Positions 42,646 to 52,817 of a DNA stretch of 64,000 nt are shown here, in pieces. Under the pieces are notes generated by a model, which worked only from the letters and a program-made list of their open reading frames with translations, was not told the origin of the DNA and did no database searches. A program made the position numbers and the translations under genes. Where the stretch lies: the NCBI GenBank assembly GCA_913043905.1, contig CAJWNQ010000001.1, positions 115,319-179,318 on the forward strand. Direction: 5' to 3'. Every line of letters starts with the position of its first letter. Position 1 is the first letter of the stretch. The DNA comes from an uncultured Paracoccaceae bacterium (GTDB taxonomy: Bacteria > Pseudomonadota > Alphaproteobacteria > Rhodobacterales > Rhodobacteraceae).

Positions 42646-42707
42646 GGTATTGAGTTAATAAAGTTTATTTGGTAAGTTTTATAATAGATTCACAACTGGA
42701 GCTTATT

Positions 42708-43721
42708 ATGAAATTTCGCACATTAATTACAACCGCAGCTGCAATTACGACCATAAGTAGTACCGCTGTACAAGCAGACGAAATAAACGTTTATTCATAT
42801 CGTCAACCAGAACTAATTAAACCATTATTTGATGCGTTTACCAAAGAAACTGGAATTAATATCAATATAGCATTTTTAAAAAAAGGTCTTGTTGAAAAGT
42901 TAGTTGCAGAAGGAAACCGAAGCCCAGCTGATCTAGTTGTAACTGTAGATATTTCTCGCCTTACTGCAGTCGTTAATGCTGGGGTGACGCAGCCTGTAGT
43001 TTCTGAAATAATAAATAAAAATATTCCAGGTGAGTTTCGTGACCCATCAGGGCATTGGTTTGGGTTAACTTCACGAGCACGAATTATTTACGCATCAAAA
43101 GAACGTGTTCCTGATGGTGAAGTTACAACATATGAAGATCTTGTTTCTACTAAATGGAAGGGTCGTCTATGCACACGAGCAGGTACAAATGCATATAATC
43201 TAGCGCTCACATCTTCGATGATAGCCCATCATGGTGAAGATGAAACAAAGAAATGGCTGCGAGGTCTGAAAAAGAACTTAGCACGCAAGCCATCTGGTAA
43301 CGATCGAGCACAAGTCAAAGCTATATGGGCTGGAGAATGCGACATCTCTATCGGAAATACGTATTATATGAAAAAATTATTATCTAAAAAAGAGTCACGA
43401 GCGTGGGCTGAAAGTGTTCGCATTATATTTCCAAAATTTGAAAATGGCGGAACACATGTAAACCTATCCGGTGTAGCACTTACAAAAGCTGCCCCAAATA
43501 AAGAAAATGCAATCAAATTAATGGAATGGTTAACAAATGAAACTGCACAAGAAATATACGCTGAAAAGAATGGGGAATACCCATTAAGGCCAGGCTCAAA
43601 TCCATCTAAACTTGTATCTAGCTGGGGTAAGCTTGTACCGGATAGTATACCACTTATACAGATAGCAAAACTTCGGCCAAAATCATTAAAAATTACGGAA
43701 GAAGTTGGTTTTGATCAGTAA
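42708..43721 (+). CDS. Fe(3+) ABC transporter substrate-binding protein (FbpA/FutA type)
   Basis: Signal peptide; INVYSYRQPELIKPLFDAFTKETGININIAFLKKGLVEKL, GVALTKAAPNKENAIKLMEWL; ATG at 42708 preferred. Confidence 0.92.
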   Translation: MKFRTLITTAAAITTISSTAVQADEINVYSYRQPELIKPLFDAFTKETGININIAFLKKGLVEKLVAEGNRSPADLVVTVDISRLTAVVNAGVTQPVVSEIINKNIPGEFRDPSGHWFGLTSRARIIYASKERVPDGEVTTYEDLVSTKWKGRLCTRAGTNAYNLALTSSMIAHHGEDETKKWLRGLKKNLARKPSGNDRAQVKAIWAGECDISIGNTYYMKKLLSKKESRAWAESVRIIFPKFENGGTHVNLSGVALTKAAPNKENAIKLMEWLTNETAQEIYAEKNGEYPLRPGSNPSKLVSSWGKLVPDSIPLIQIAKLRPKSLKITEEVGFDQ

Positions 43722-43723
43722 AT

Positions 43724-43760
43724 AAATTAGCCCTTAAACTGTAAGTTTAAGGGCTAATTT
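43724..43760 (+). terminator. Intrinsic terminator between convergent genes
   Basis: AAATTAGCCCTTAAACT-GTA-AGTTTAAGGGCTAATTT. Confidence 0.8.
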
Positions 43761-43826
43761 AACAGTTTAATTTTTAAAAAATTATAAGCTAACTAATTTC
43801 AAATAATCAATACGTATTCAGTATTC

Positions 43827-44810
43827 TTAATTGCCAAAAACCCAATTAGTTAGCTTTCTGGCTCTTCCAAATTGTTTAGTTATAATTTTTGCTATATCTT
43901 TAAATGGTCGAGTATATATATCAACTAAATTTGTTGAACTTGCTTCATGCTGCATTAATCCAAATTTTAATTTCTTGTTTTCTTCAGACAAATGTAACGA
44001 TCCAAACATCCAGTCCCATACGGCAAGCGCAGCACCATAATTCTTATCATAATGTTCTTCTGCAATTGAGTGGTGCAACTGATGTTGCGCTGGTGAAATT
44101 AAAAAGCGTTCCAACCATGGCCAGTAACTGATGGTTATATGCGAGTGCCTTAGGTTTGAACCAGTAATGTGAAATATAAATACTAATACATTTACACCAA
44201 CAATTGTATAAAGATCCACTAAGTTTCCAAACAGAAAAACAAAAAGTGAAATTGCAATACCTTGAGAAATAGCACCCCTAAAAGAATAAAGAATACCTTC
44301 TAAAGGGTGCACTCGATAAACAGTAAGTGGTGTAAGCGTTTCTGCTGAGTGATGCACTTTGTGTATTGCCCACAAAAAATGAAACTGATGCATCCATCGG
44401 TGCATTAAATACTTTGTTAAGTCATCAATTATAAACATAAATACTGTAAACAAAAAAACAACAGTGCCAATTTTGGTATCATTAAAGTAACCTGATTGGA
44501 TAAAATCTTGTCGATGCAGCAAAAAATAAATAGCTGTTGCTATAGCAATTTGTGTAACTAACAATGGCGAAATAAATAATGAAAAAATTCGATTTATAAT
44601 GAATATCTTGTAATCTGCTCTGGCAGATTTTGAAAAAAATACTTTTGGGTCAAATACTTTTGATAAAGCTATTGAAATAGTTGTTTTCTTGAAAAGTATT
44701 AACCAAAGGAAGGCTATAAATAGTGAAAGAAAGAGGTAACCTACAAAAATACGTTTTCTAGGGTCTGTAAAATCAGCTAAAAGCGATATTATCTGATAGA
44801 AATTATCCAT
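43827..44810 (-). CDS. Sterol desaturase/fatty acid hydroxylase family membrane protein
   Basis: DLTKYLMHRWMHQFHFLWAIHKVHHSAETLTPLTVYRVHPLE, SPAQHQLHHS histidine boxes. Confidence 0.92.
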   Translation of the reverse strand: MDNFYQIISLLADFTDPRKRIFVGYLFLSLFIAFLWLILFKKTTISIALSKVFDPKVFFSKSARADYKIFIINRIFSLFISPLLVTQIAIATAIYFLLHRQDFIQSGYFNDTKIGTVVFLFTVFMFIIDDLTKYLMHRWMHQFHFLWAIHKVHHSAETLTPLTVYRVHPLEGILYSFRGAISQGIAISLFVFLFGNLVDLYTIVGVNVLVFIFHITGSNLRHSHITISYWPWLERFLISPAQHQLHHSIAEEHYDKNYGAALAVWDWMFGSLHLSEENKKLKFGLMQHEASSTNLVDIYTRPFKDIAKIITKQFGRARKLTNWVFGN

Positions 44811-44864
44811 AAATTACCTCAAGTTTAAAGTATTGGGCAGCGCAACTGCGCCACCCAATCATGT

Positions 44865-46280
44865 TTAATCAGTCTCAGCACTTGAAGCGTCGCCTAATTT
44901 ACCAGCAAGAGCTGCAATATCACCTAATTTATTATTAACCAATGCTTTAATGCCAAATTTATCAACCATTAACTTTTGCACCTTTAACAAATTAAGTTGG
45001 TAGTCACTCCAAGTCATACGTTTTTCACGCTTGAAATCACCGTTCGATGTAACACTAGTTACATAAGAGTTATCTAAAGTTACTGGTCCAAATAGAATTA
45101 AATCATTCATTGTGCCAGCTGTTTCCCCTAAATTATTACGGCCACTTTGTAGCGCCATAGAGAAGCCTTTCAGTTCACCCCAATGCTTAACATAAGCATT
45201 GTATGCTTTAGCCTGATCGGCACCATCTTCTTGCACCTTGCTTATGTCTTTGTAAGCTGAACCAGCATATTTAAAAACAGCTTCAGCTAGAACTTGCTCC
45301 CAGTTAGACTCAATAACAGACGCATAATTTTTTATTTCCTGGCGCTGCCCATCTGTAAGAATAGCACCGTCTGCTGATGTAATCACCATACGACCATCTA
45401 CATAAGCCTTCATTATATTATTTAAATAATTTGTGCTTTTACTTCCAGATCGATCAAACGCAGCAGCATAATATGCAGGCCCAAAAACCATCTCTGACTT
45501 TAGGTCAACTAAACCATCGCCATTAGCGTCTGCTGATGCCATGTCTTTGCGTTTAGCAATCCCGTAAGCCTGGTCAGCAGTTAAAGATAATGTGTGTGCA
45601 GCTGCACCAAAATATCCAAAACCTTCATCCCAGACATGCTCTTTTCCAGTATAATGCTTGCCATCTTTGTAAGGCTTATTGTTAGGCTTCGTACCAGCGT
45701 CTAGCTTCTCATCCAAATAGTTATCAACAGCTTGGCTGTAAGCCATAGCACCCATTGTGAACTTTGAGATTAATTGAGGCCAATTATATCCATTTTCAGC
45801 ATCAACGCCTTTATTTGCTGTAGACGCACGATCAATCATATGCAAAGCAACTTCACGGCCCTTCATTGATCCTGGCCAAGCTAGCATAGGACCATTGTAA
45901 AACTTGCCTTCTATATTTTTTCCAGAAGAAATCTCGTTTAGCGTTCCTTGCTTAATAATGAATTCATCTTTACTACCCGGCGCTAAAATAGCTTTGTTTT
46001 TTTCAGAGCCTGAAAAGTATGATAACATCTCTGCCTTGAGCGCTGAAGAGTTAGCCCCACCATCACCACGGCCGGCTAGGACCTTGAGGCTGTCATGCAG
46101 AACATGACGAGCAATTTGTCCAGAATAAGATACAGAATTAGTTGCATCGCCTGTGTAACCTTTTACAGTTACTGGAAATGGCCCATAGTTCATGGCTGAG
46201 TGACCATCTGCTGCAGCGATAGAACCCATCATTGTTACGGCTATAGCAAATGTCGTATATTTTAGTTTTGTTTTAAGCAT
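44865..46280 (-). CDS. Imelysin/DUF4856-like secreted iron-associated protein
   Basis: Signal peptide; YTGDATNSVSYSGQIARHVLHDSLKVLA; EHVWDEGFGYFGAAAHTLS; DANGDGLVDL Ca-loop-like insert. Confidence 0.7.
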   Translation of the reverse strand: MLKTKLKYTTFAIAVTMMGSIAAADGHSAMNYGPFPVTVKGYTGDATNSVSYSGQIARHVLHDSLKVLAGRGDGGANSSALKAEMLSYFSGSEKNKAILAPGSKDEFIIKQGTLNEISSGKNIEGKFYNGPMLAWPGSMKGREVALHMIDRASTANKGVDAENGYNWPQLISKFTMGAMAYSQAVDNYLDEKLDAGTKPNNKPYKDGKHYTGKEHVWDEGFGYFGAAAHTLSLTADQAYGIAKRKDMASADANGDGLVDLKSEMVFGPAYYAAAFDRSGSKSTNYLNNIMKAYVDGRMVITSADGAILTDGQRQEIKNYASVIESNWEQVLAEAVFKYAGSAYKDISKVQEDGADQAKAYNAYVKHWGELKGFSMALQSGRNNLGETAGTMNDLILFGPVTLDNSYVTSVTSNGDFKREKRMTWSDYQLNLLKVQKLMVDKFGIKALVNNKLGDIAALAGKLGDASSAETD

Positions 46281-46323
46281 TTTAGCTTCTCCAAATATCT
46301 AAGTCTTTGATTGGATATATACC

Positions 46324-46362
46324 CGAGTATTTTGATCGGAATATACCTGAGTGTTTTAATCA
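46324..46362. promoter_or_regulatory. Two tandem IRO-like boxes (CGA-N9-TCG and TGA-N9-TCA) upstream of the imelysin-like gene
   Basis: ATACCCGAGTATTTTGATCGGAATATACCTGAGTGTTTTAATCAACAT; boxes 24 bp apart, about 45-80 bp from the start codon at 46280. Confidence 0.65.
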
Positions 46363-46593
46363 ACATTATTACAGGAGAGTCAATAGCTTTATCATTATAA
46401 AATAAATTTATTATTTAATGTATTTTGACATAAATATTTTAATGAATAATAAAATAAATAGTTCTATTTATTCTATACAAATTTAATATATGAATTGTCT
46501 AGTATTTAGAGAAATTATGGTGCCCAATTCAAATAACCAAATCTTAGAATAAATATTTCAATAAAAATTATTTTTTAGATGCTATGAATACGT

Positions 46594-47130
46594 TTAGTGC
46601 ATTCGCTTTATATTAATATTATCATAAAAAGGCATTTTAATTTTATGAGTATGATACTCTTCAATAATAGTTGCTAATTTATTCATTGCATCAAGAAATT
46701 TATTTTCAGCCATTCCTTCGCATAATATAATAGCATTTTCCTTGGCTCCAAATTTATTTAACTTTCGAATAAAATATAGTGTTTCAATAAAGCAGTGTTC
46801 ATGAAGAGTAATATATTTTATGCACGTTTCACATTTTGGATCGTGATAATTAAGCCCTGCCCCCCTTGTCCCACAAAGTATATTTAATGCAATTTGCACA
46901 GCATTTGCGATTGTAGCGCCGTAGGGAGTATTGAAATTTTTTTCAGAAGTTTTATATGCACTTATCCAAGCATGAGTTTCAGGATGATGAAAAGCTAAAA
47001 AAAAGAACCTAGTTATCTGGAGTATTTGGCGTTCACATTCATCAAATGAAGTTTTATCTATATGTATGCAATTATCATTTATTTTATGTTGATGCATTAA
47101 TCTAATTGCAGGGTTGGATGGTGACGACAT
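46594..47130 (-). CDS. Hypothetical protein with CxxC and several His/Cys residues
   Basis: 178-aa ORF, codon use consistent with neighbours; YHDPKCETCIKYITLHEHCFIETLYF; no family recognised. Confidence 0.6.
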   Translation of the reverse strand: MSSPSNPAIRLMHQHKINDNCIHIDKTSFDECERQILQITRFFFLAFHHPETHAWISAYKTSEKNFNTPYGATIANAVQIALNILCGTRGAGLNYHDPKCETCIKYITLHEHCFIETLYFIRKLNKFGAKENAIILCEGMAENKFLDAMNKLATIIEEYHTHKIKMPFYDNINIKRMH

Positions 47131-47228
47131 TACAAACCTCGTTTGATGAATTTAAGACCAAATTATAAAAAGTAATATTAAATATTATTTATAAAACCAT
47201 TTATAATTTTAGTATTAATAATAATTCT

Positions 47229-47243
47229 TGACTATATTTGTCA
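47229..47243. promoter_or_regulatory. IRO-like palindrome CTTGAC-N7-GTCAAG
   Basis: TGA-CTATATTTG-TCA in the divergent region between the hypothetical gene and the YeiH gene. Confidence 0.4.
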
Positions 47244-47314
47244 AGTATTATCAATGTGTTTGTGTTCTCTCACAGAAAATTTCCATTATAATAATTAAGA
47301 AGGTCCACCAGCGC

Positions 47315-48325
47315 ATGATTACAACTTCAGTATATATTTCTAAAACTAAATTAATATTCCCAGGATTATTAATCTCAGTGCTAATAGCCTTAGCAGCTCA
47401 ATTTATTTCAGACCATTATGGCGCACCCTCGATGCTAATGGCACTTTTATTTGGTATGGCATTAAATTTTTTATCTTCTGATCAAAAATGCAGATTAGGG
47501 ATAAAGTTTTCGTCCCGCACATTACTTCGCTTTGGAATTGCTATGCTTGGGCTAAGGGTCAGTTTTGAAATGATAATAGATTTAGGCTGGCCTATTGTTT
47601 TCATTGTTATTAGTGGCGTGATATTAACAATTTTATTTGGACTTTTAATTGCAGGAATGTTTGGTTTTGGGCCACGTTTTGCATTTTTATCTGCCGGATC
47701 TGTAGCTATTTGTGGTGCATCAGCTGCTATGGCAATATCTGCAATATTACCGCAAGACGAACGATCCGAAGAACGCTTACTTTTTACAGTAGTTGGCGTT
47801 ACTATATTATCAACTTTTGCAATGATTATTTATCCAATTCTTTCTGATGCAATGAACTATAATGATAAGCTATCGGGAATTTTTATCGGTGCCACAATCC
47901 ATGATGTAGCACAAGTTGTAGGGGCTGGATTCTCTAAATCTGAAGAAGTTGGTGACATTGCAACAGTTGTAAAATTAATCCGCGTTGCGATGCTAGCACC
48001 AGTAATATTAATAGCAACAATTGCAATACGATGTATGAAAATAAAAGCTCAAAACAGCACTCAACATCTTCCAATTTTACCAAGCTTTGTTGTCGCCTTC
48101 ATTTTTTTTGCGATCGTAAACTCTTTTGGATTAGTTCCAACTATTTTTTCTACGACTGCTGCAGAAATTTCAAGATGGGCTCTACTTTCAGCAATTGCGG
48201 CTGTTGGAATGAAAACTGCATTAAAAGAAGTGATTAATGTTGGGCTCCCAGCTATTTTATTATTGATATTAGAAACTATATTCATAGCTTTATTTATAAT
48301 AGTTGCTTTACGTTGGCTAGAATAA
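47315..48325 (+). CDS. YeiH/UPF0324 family putative sulfate exporter
   Basis: PGLLISVLIALAAQFISDHYGAPSMLMALLFGMALNFL, GSVAICGASAAMAISAILP, GIFIGATIHDVAQVVGAG; ATG 47315 preferred. Confidence 0.9.
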   Translation: MITTSVYISKTKLIFPGLLISVLIALAAQFISDHYGAPSMLMALLFGMALNFLSSDQKCRLGIKFSSRTLLRFGIAMLGLRVSFEMIIDLGWPIVFIVISGVILTILFGLLIAGMFGFGPRFAFLSAGSVAICGASAAMAISAILPQDERSEERLLFTVVGVTILSTFAMIIYPILSDAMNYNDKLSGIFIGATIHDVAQVVGAGFSKSEEVGDIATVVKLIRVAMLAPVILIATIAIRCMKIKAQNSTQHLPILPSFVVAFIFFAIVNSFGLVPTIFSTTAAEISRWALLSAIAAVGMKTALKEVINVGLPAILLLILETIFIALFIIVALRWLE

Positions 48326-48424
48326 TAACAAAATTCTCATTTTTTAGACCTCATAAATTATAATCTTGTAATTAAAATTGTAAAATAGGTTACAGATACT
48401 ACCATGAGAATTATTTAAATTTTT

Positions 48425-48449
48425 ATACCTGATTGTTTTACTCAGGTAT
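48425..48449. promoter_or_regulatory. IRO-like box ATACCTGATTGTTTTACTCAGGTAT overlapping a TTGACA -35
   Basis: TGA-N9-TCA palindrome; TTGACA at 48449-48454. Confidence 0.65.
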
Positions 48450-48479
48450 TGACATGCTTATTCAAATAGTATGTAAGAG

Positions 48480-48592
48480 AGATAATTAACAATATAATAT
48501 ATGTTTAATAAAGTTATCTGAATTATCATGAATATAAAATTTTAGTTATTTAAATAAACACCCAAGTAGTCCCCCTACTTGGGTGTTTTTTT
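48480..48592 (+). ncRNA. Candidate iron-regulated sRNA (transcript start estimated)
   Basis: IRO-like box plus -35 upstream, no plausible ORF, perfect 13-bp intrinsic terminator at the end. Confidence 0.5.
48557..48592 (+). terminator. Intrinsic terminator
   Basis: AACACCCAAGTAG-TCCCC-CTACTTGGGTGTT then TTTTTATTTT. Confidence 0.9.
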
Positions 48593-48706
48593 ATTTTAAT
48601 ATAAACTGCCTTTTGCCTTCTATATTTTTATGCTATTTCTAGATGTAGATTAATGTATTAAAATTGCAGCTCTTAAACTTATTCTGAATATAAAAATGGA
48701 TTTTTA

Positions 48707-49117
48707 ATGAATACAATTATTGAACGATGTGAATCATCTGGCTTAAGGATGACTGAGCAACGCCGAGTTATTGCCAGAGTATTAGACGCGTCTAAAGACC
48801 ACCCAGATGTTGATATAATTTATTCCAGAGTGTCTAAAATTGATAATTCGATTTCTATTGCTACAGTTTACCGAACAGTAAAACAATTTGAAGAAGCAGG
48901 AATATTAGAACGTGTTGATTTTGGAGATGGGCGCGCACGTTACGAAGATGCTAAGAGAGAACATCATGATCATTTAATTGATATACAATCTGGAAATGTA
49001 ATAGAATTTGTAGATCCTGAAATTGAAGAACTACAAGAGCGTATTGCTGAAAAATTGGGATATGAACTACGTGGTCACCGGTTAGAATTATATGGCGTAC
49101 CTAAGAAACCTGAATAA
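48707..49117 (+). CDS. irr: Fur family transcriptional regulator, Irr-like
   Basis: CESSGLRMTEQRRVIARVLDASKDHPDVDIIY, SIATVYRTVKQFEEAGILERVDFGDGRARYE, HHDHLIDIQSGNVIEF; no C-terminal Cys metal motifs. Confidence 0.8.
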   Translation: MNTIIERCESSGLRMTEQRRVIARVLDASKDHPDVDIIYSRVSKIDNSISIATVYRTVKQFEEAGILERVDFGDGRARYEDAKREHHDHLIDIQSGNVIEFVDPEIEELQERIAEKLGYELRGHRLELYGVPKKPE

Positions 49118-49119
49118 AG

Positions 49120-50037
49120 ATGTTTTTAATAATCATGGTAGCATTAGCGCCTAGTTTTTGTTTGGTAGCTTTGGGTGGCTTAATCCGAAACCGTTTATCT
49201 GAAAATGCTTGGCTAGGCTTGGATAAGCTGAACTTTGACATACTTTTCCCTGCGTTATTATTTTCTTCTATTGCAAGTCGCCCCATACCCTTGCCACAGA
49301 TATTTACTTTAGCCATATCAGTTTGTTCATTATTATTTATTGCAATGATCCTTGCTTATTTATTAAAACCTTTGGGCCCAGATCGATTTATTGATTTTGC
49401 TGGACTTTGGCAGTGCTCTTGGCGGTTTAATACTGCTGTCGGTTTACTTGCCACAACATCACTGATGCCTGCTGCAAATGCATTAATGCCAGTAGTACTG
49501 GGAATAGCGGTGCCAATATCTAATGTTTTAGCAATAAGTGCACTATCAAGTAGTAGTAATAATACTAACTTTTGGAAAACTATTATTGCAGTTCTGGTAA
49601 ATCCATTTTTTTTAGCAAGCTTTTCCGGTGTCTTAGTTGGCATTAGTGGTGTTACAATCCCAACCCCAATAATGATGCCAATAAAACTCCTTGGCAACGC
49701 AGCAATTCCTATAGCCCTATTATCAATAGGCGCCTCAATGGATTGGACTGCATTAATGAAGATTAATCGCTTCACTGCATTTATGAATTTCATTAAATTA
49801 ATAGCCATGCCCATGATTGCGTTAATCTTAGGGTTTTTATTTGAGTTAACTATTCCACAATTAACTGTTTTAATTGTTTTCGCAGCTTTACCTACAGCAT
49901 CTGCAGGCCATGTACTCGCTGCTAAGTTTGGTGCAGCCCGCAGACCAGTGGCAACCTTAATAGCCCAGTCTACGTTGTTGAGCGCACTAACCCTACCAAT
50001 GTGGATTTATGTAGCAACAATTATTGAAACAGGATAG
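49120..50037 (+). CDS. AEC family transporter (auxin efflux carrier-like permease)
   Basis: Polytopic; GNAAIPIALLSIGASMD, LPTASAGHVLAAKFGA. Confidence 0.88.
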   Translation: MFLIIMVALAPSFCLVALGGLIRNRLSENAWLGLDKLNFDILFPALLFSSIASRPIPLPQIFTLAISVCSLLFIAMILAYLLKPLGPDRFIDFAGLWQCSWRFNTAVGLLATTSLMPAANALMPVVLGIAVPISNVLAISALSSSSNNTNFWKTIIAVLVNPFFLASFSGVLVGISGVTIPTPIMMPIKLLGNAAIPIALLSIGASMDWTALMKINRFTAFMNFIKLIAMPMIALILGFLFELTIPQLTVLIVFAALPTASAGHVLAAKFGAARRPVATLIAQSTLLSALTLPMWIYVATIIETG

Positions 50038-50166
50038 TTCAATTAAGAATAGTTATAATCTTATTTAATAAAAATACTATTCAGCAAACTTTAGTGTATT
50101 CTTTGCATCCAGCCACTTGCTAGGTTAAAGAACAATGTAATAATGATAAGACAGCAAGGATATTGA

Positions 50167-51447
<1,281 letters not shown>

Positions 51448-51529
51448 ATTTAGAATTAAAAATAAATAAAGGGCGCGTTATAAATGACATGCCCTTTATT
51501 GTTAAATATACAATTCAAAAATAAGTATA

Positions 51530-52573
51530 TTACATTTTGCCATATTTGGTATGCAGCTCTTTATATGAAATTAAACGCCGCTCTGCCTCATCCCACAGGT
51601 GAAGCTTTACTGATGCTAAACTTTCACGAATACTTAAGCGTTGATTCTCACTCAACATTGGATGATCTTTTACAATTTGAGGTAATCTGTAAAAAGGAAT
51701 TCGGCTATATAAGTGATGAACGTGGTGGATCCCAATATTTGCAGAAAACCATTGCAATACAACTGGTAAATCATAGTGCGATGATCCCCCAAGCGCAGCT
51801 TCATGCATATCCCATTCCTCCTCACGCTTCCAATGAGTTTCCTCGAACTGATGCTGAACATAAAACAGCCAAACACCCAATGTTGCAGCTAAAACTGTAC
51901 TTGGTAAAAAAATCAGAACAACTGGAGCCCAGCCCCCAAAATAATAAATAATACCTAATATTGCAATTATGGCAACGTTAGTACCCATGGCACTAGTCCA
52001 ATATTTAGTACCGGCATTCATTAAACCAAGTGGCAATCGATTTTGTAGAATAAACAAATAGGTTGGCCCGAGAGCAAATAAAACGAATGGATTTCTGTAT
52101 AAGCGATACATAAATTGTTGGCGTGTATTTAGTGCTCTGTATTCAGAAACTGTTTTTGTATGAATATCGCCCATACCTTGGCGCTCCAAATTACCAGAAC
52201 CAGAATGATGTTCAGAATGTGTACGACGCCAAACATCGTAAGGTGTGAGAGTAAACACACCTAAAACTCGACCCACCCAATCACTTACACTCCTATTTTT
52301 AAAGAAAGATGCGTGTCCACAATCGTGTTGGATCACAAACAAACGAACAATAAATAGACTATTAAAAATGGACAATGCAAACGCCAACCAATGTGAATAT
52401 GATAGGCTAACCCATGCCAGTGCCCAAAGAGCTGTAAATGGGACCAAAGTGACAACTAGTTCAAAGACACTTCTAACGAGACTCGGCGTCCTGTAACGAG
52501 CAAGTATTTGAACCCAATCACGCGCCTTTATGGCAGTCTGCTCCACCACTTCTTGATCAAAAATTTTATTCAT
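51530..52573 (-). CDS. Fatty acid desaturase
   Basis: HDCGHASFF, RRTHSEHHSGSGNLE, HHVHHLYSRIPFYRLP. Confidence 0.93.
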   Translation of the reverse strand: MNKIFDQEVVEQTAIKARDWVQILARYRTPSLVRSVFELVVTLVPFTALWALAWVSLSYSHWLAFALSIFNSLFIVRLFVIQHDCGHASFFKNRSVSDWVGRVLGVFTLTPYDVWRRTHSEHHSGSGNLERQGMGDIHTKTVSEYRALNTRQQFMYRLYRNPFVLFALGPTYLFILQNRLPLGLMNAGTKYWTSAMGTNVAIIAILGIIYYFGGWAPVVLIFLPSTVLAATLGVWLFYVQHQFEETHWKREEEWDMHEAALGGSSHYDLPVVLQWFSANIGIHHVHHLYSRIPFYRLPQIVKDHPMLSENQRLSIRESLASVKLHLWDEAERRLISYKELHTKYGKM

Positions 52574-52817
52574 CCGCTTCCCACTTATTGGGTTTCTTAA
52601 AAGTGTTAGGTTGCAATTTATAATTTTTATTTAATGCGAACACAGAAACCATTTTTTTCTTGTTAGCTATTTCACATGATAACAGTTTCAGTGCAATAAA
52701 TTAGTGGTTTTAAAATAAAAAAACTTAAAAAAATGTACAATATGATAATCTTTATATTTTGCCCTTTGACGTGTGTCGAAAGCATGGTTAAACGGTTATA
52801 AACAAAGGCTGTTTAAA

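Noticed and set aside
46381-46593. AT-rich stretch with AATAAATA/TATTTATT inverted repeats
   Set aside because: Short arms in very AT-rich sequence are expected by chance; no T-tract or motif support.
48332-48412. Long-range inverted repeat AATTCTCAT...ATGAGAATT
   Set aside because: 9-bp arms 63 nt apart in AT-rich DNA; not convincing without conservation data.
51484-51951. 155-aa plus-strand ORF
   Set aside because: Antisense to the C-terminal half of the fatty acid desaturase, whose histidine boxes are clear.
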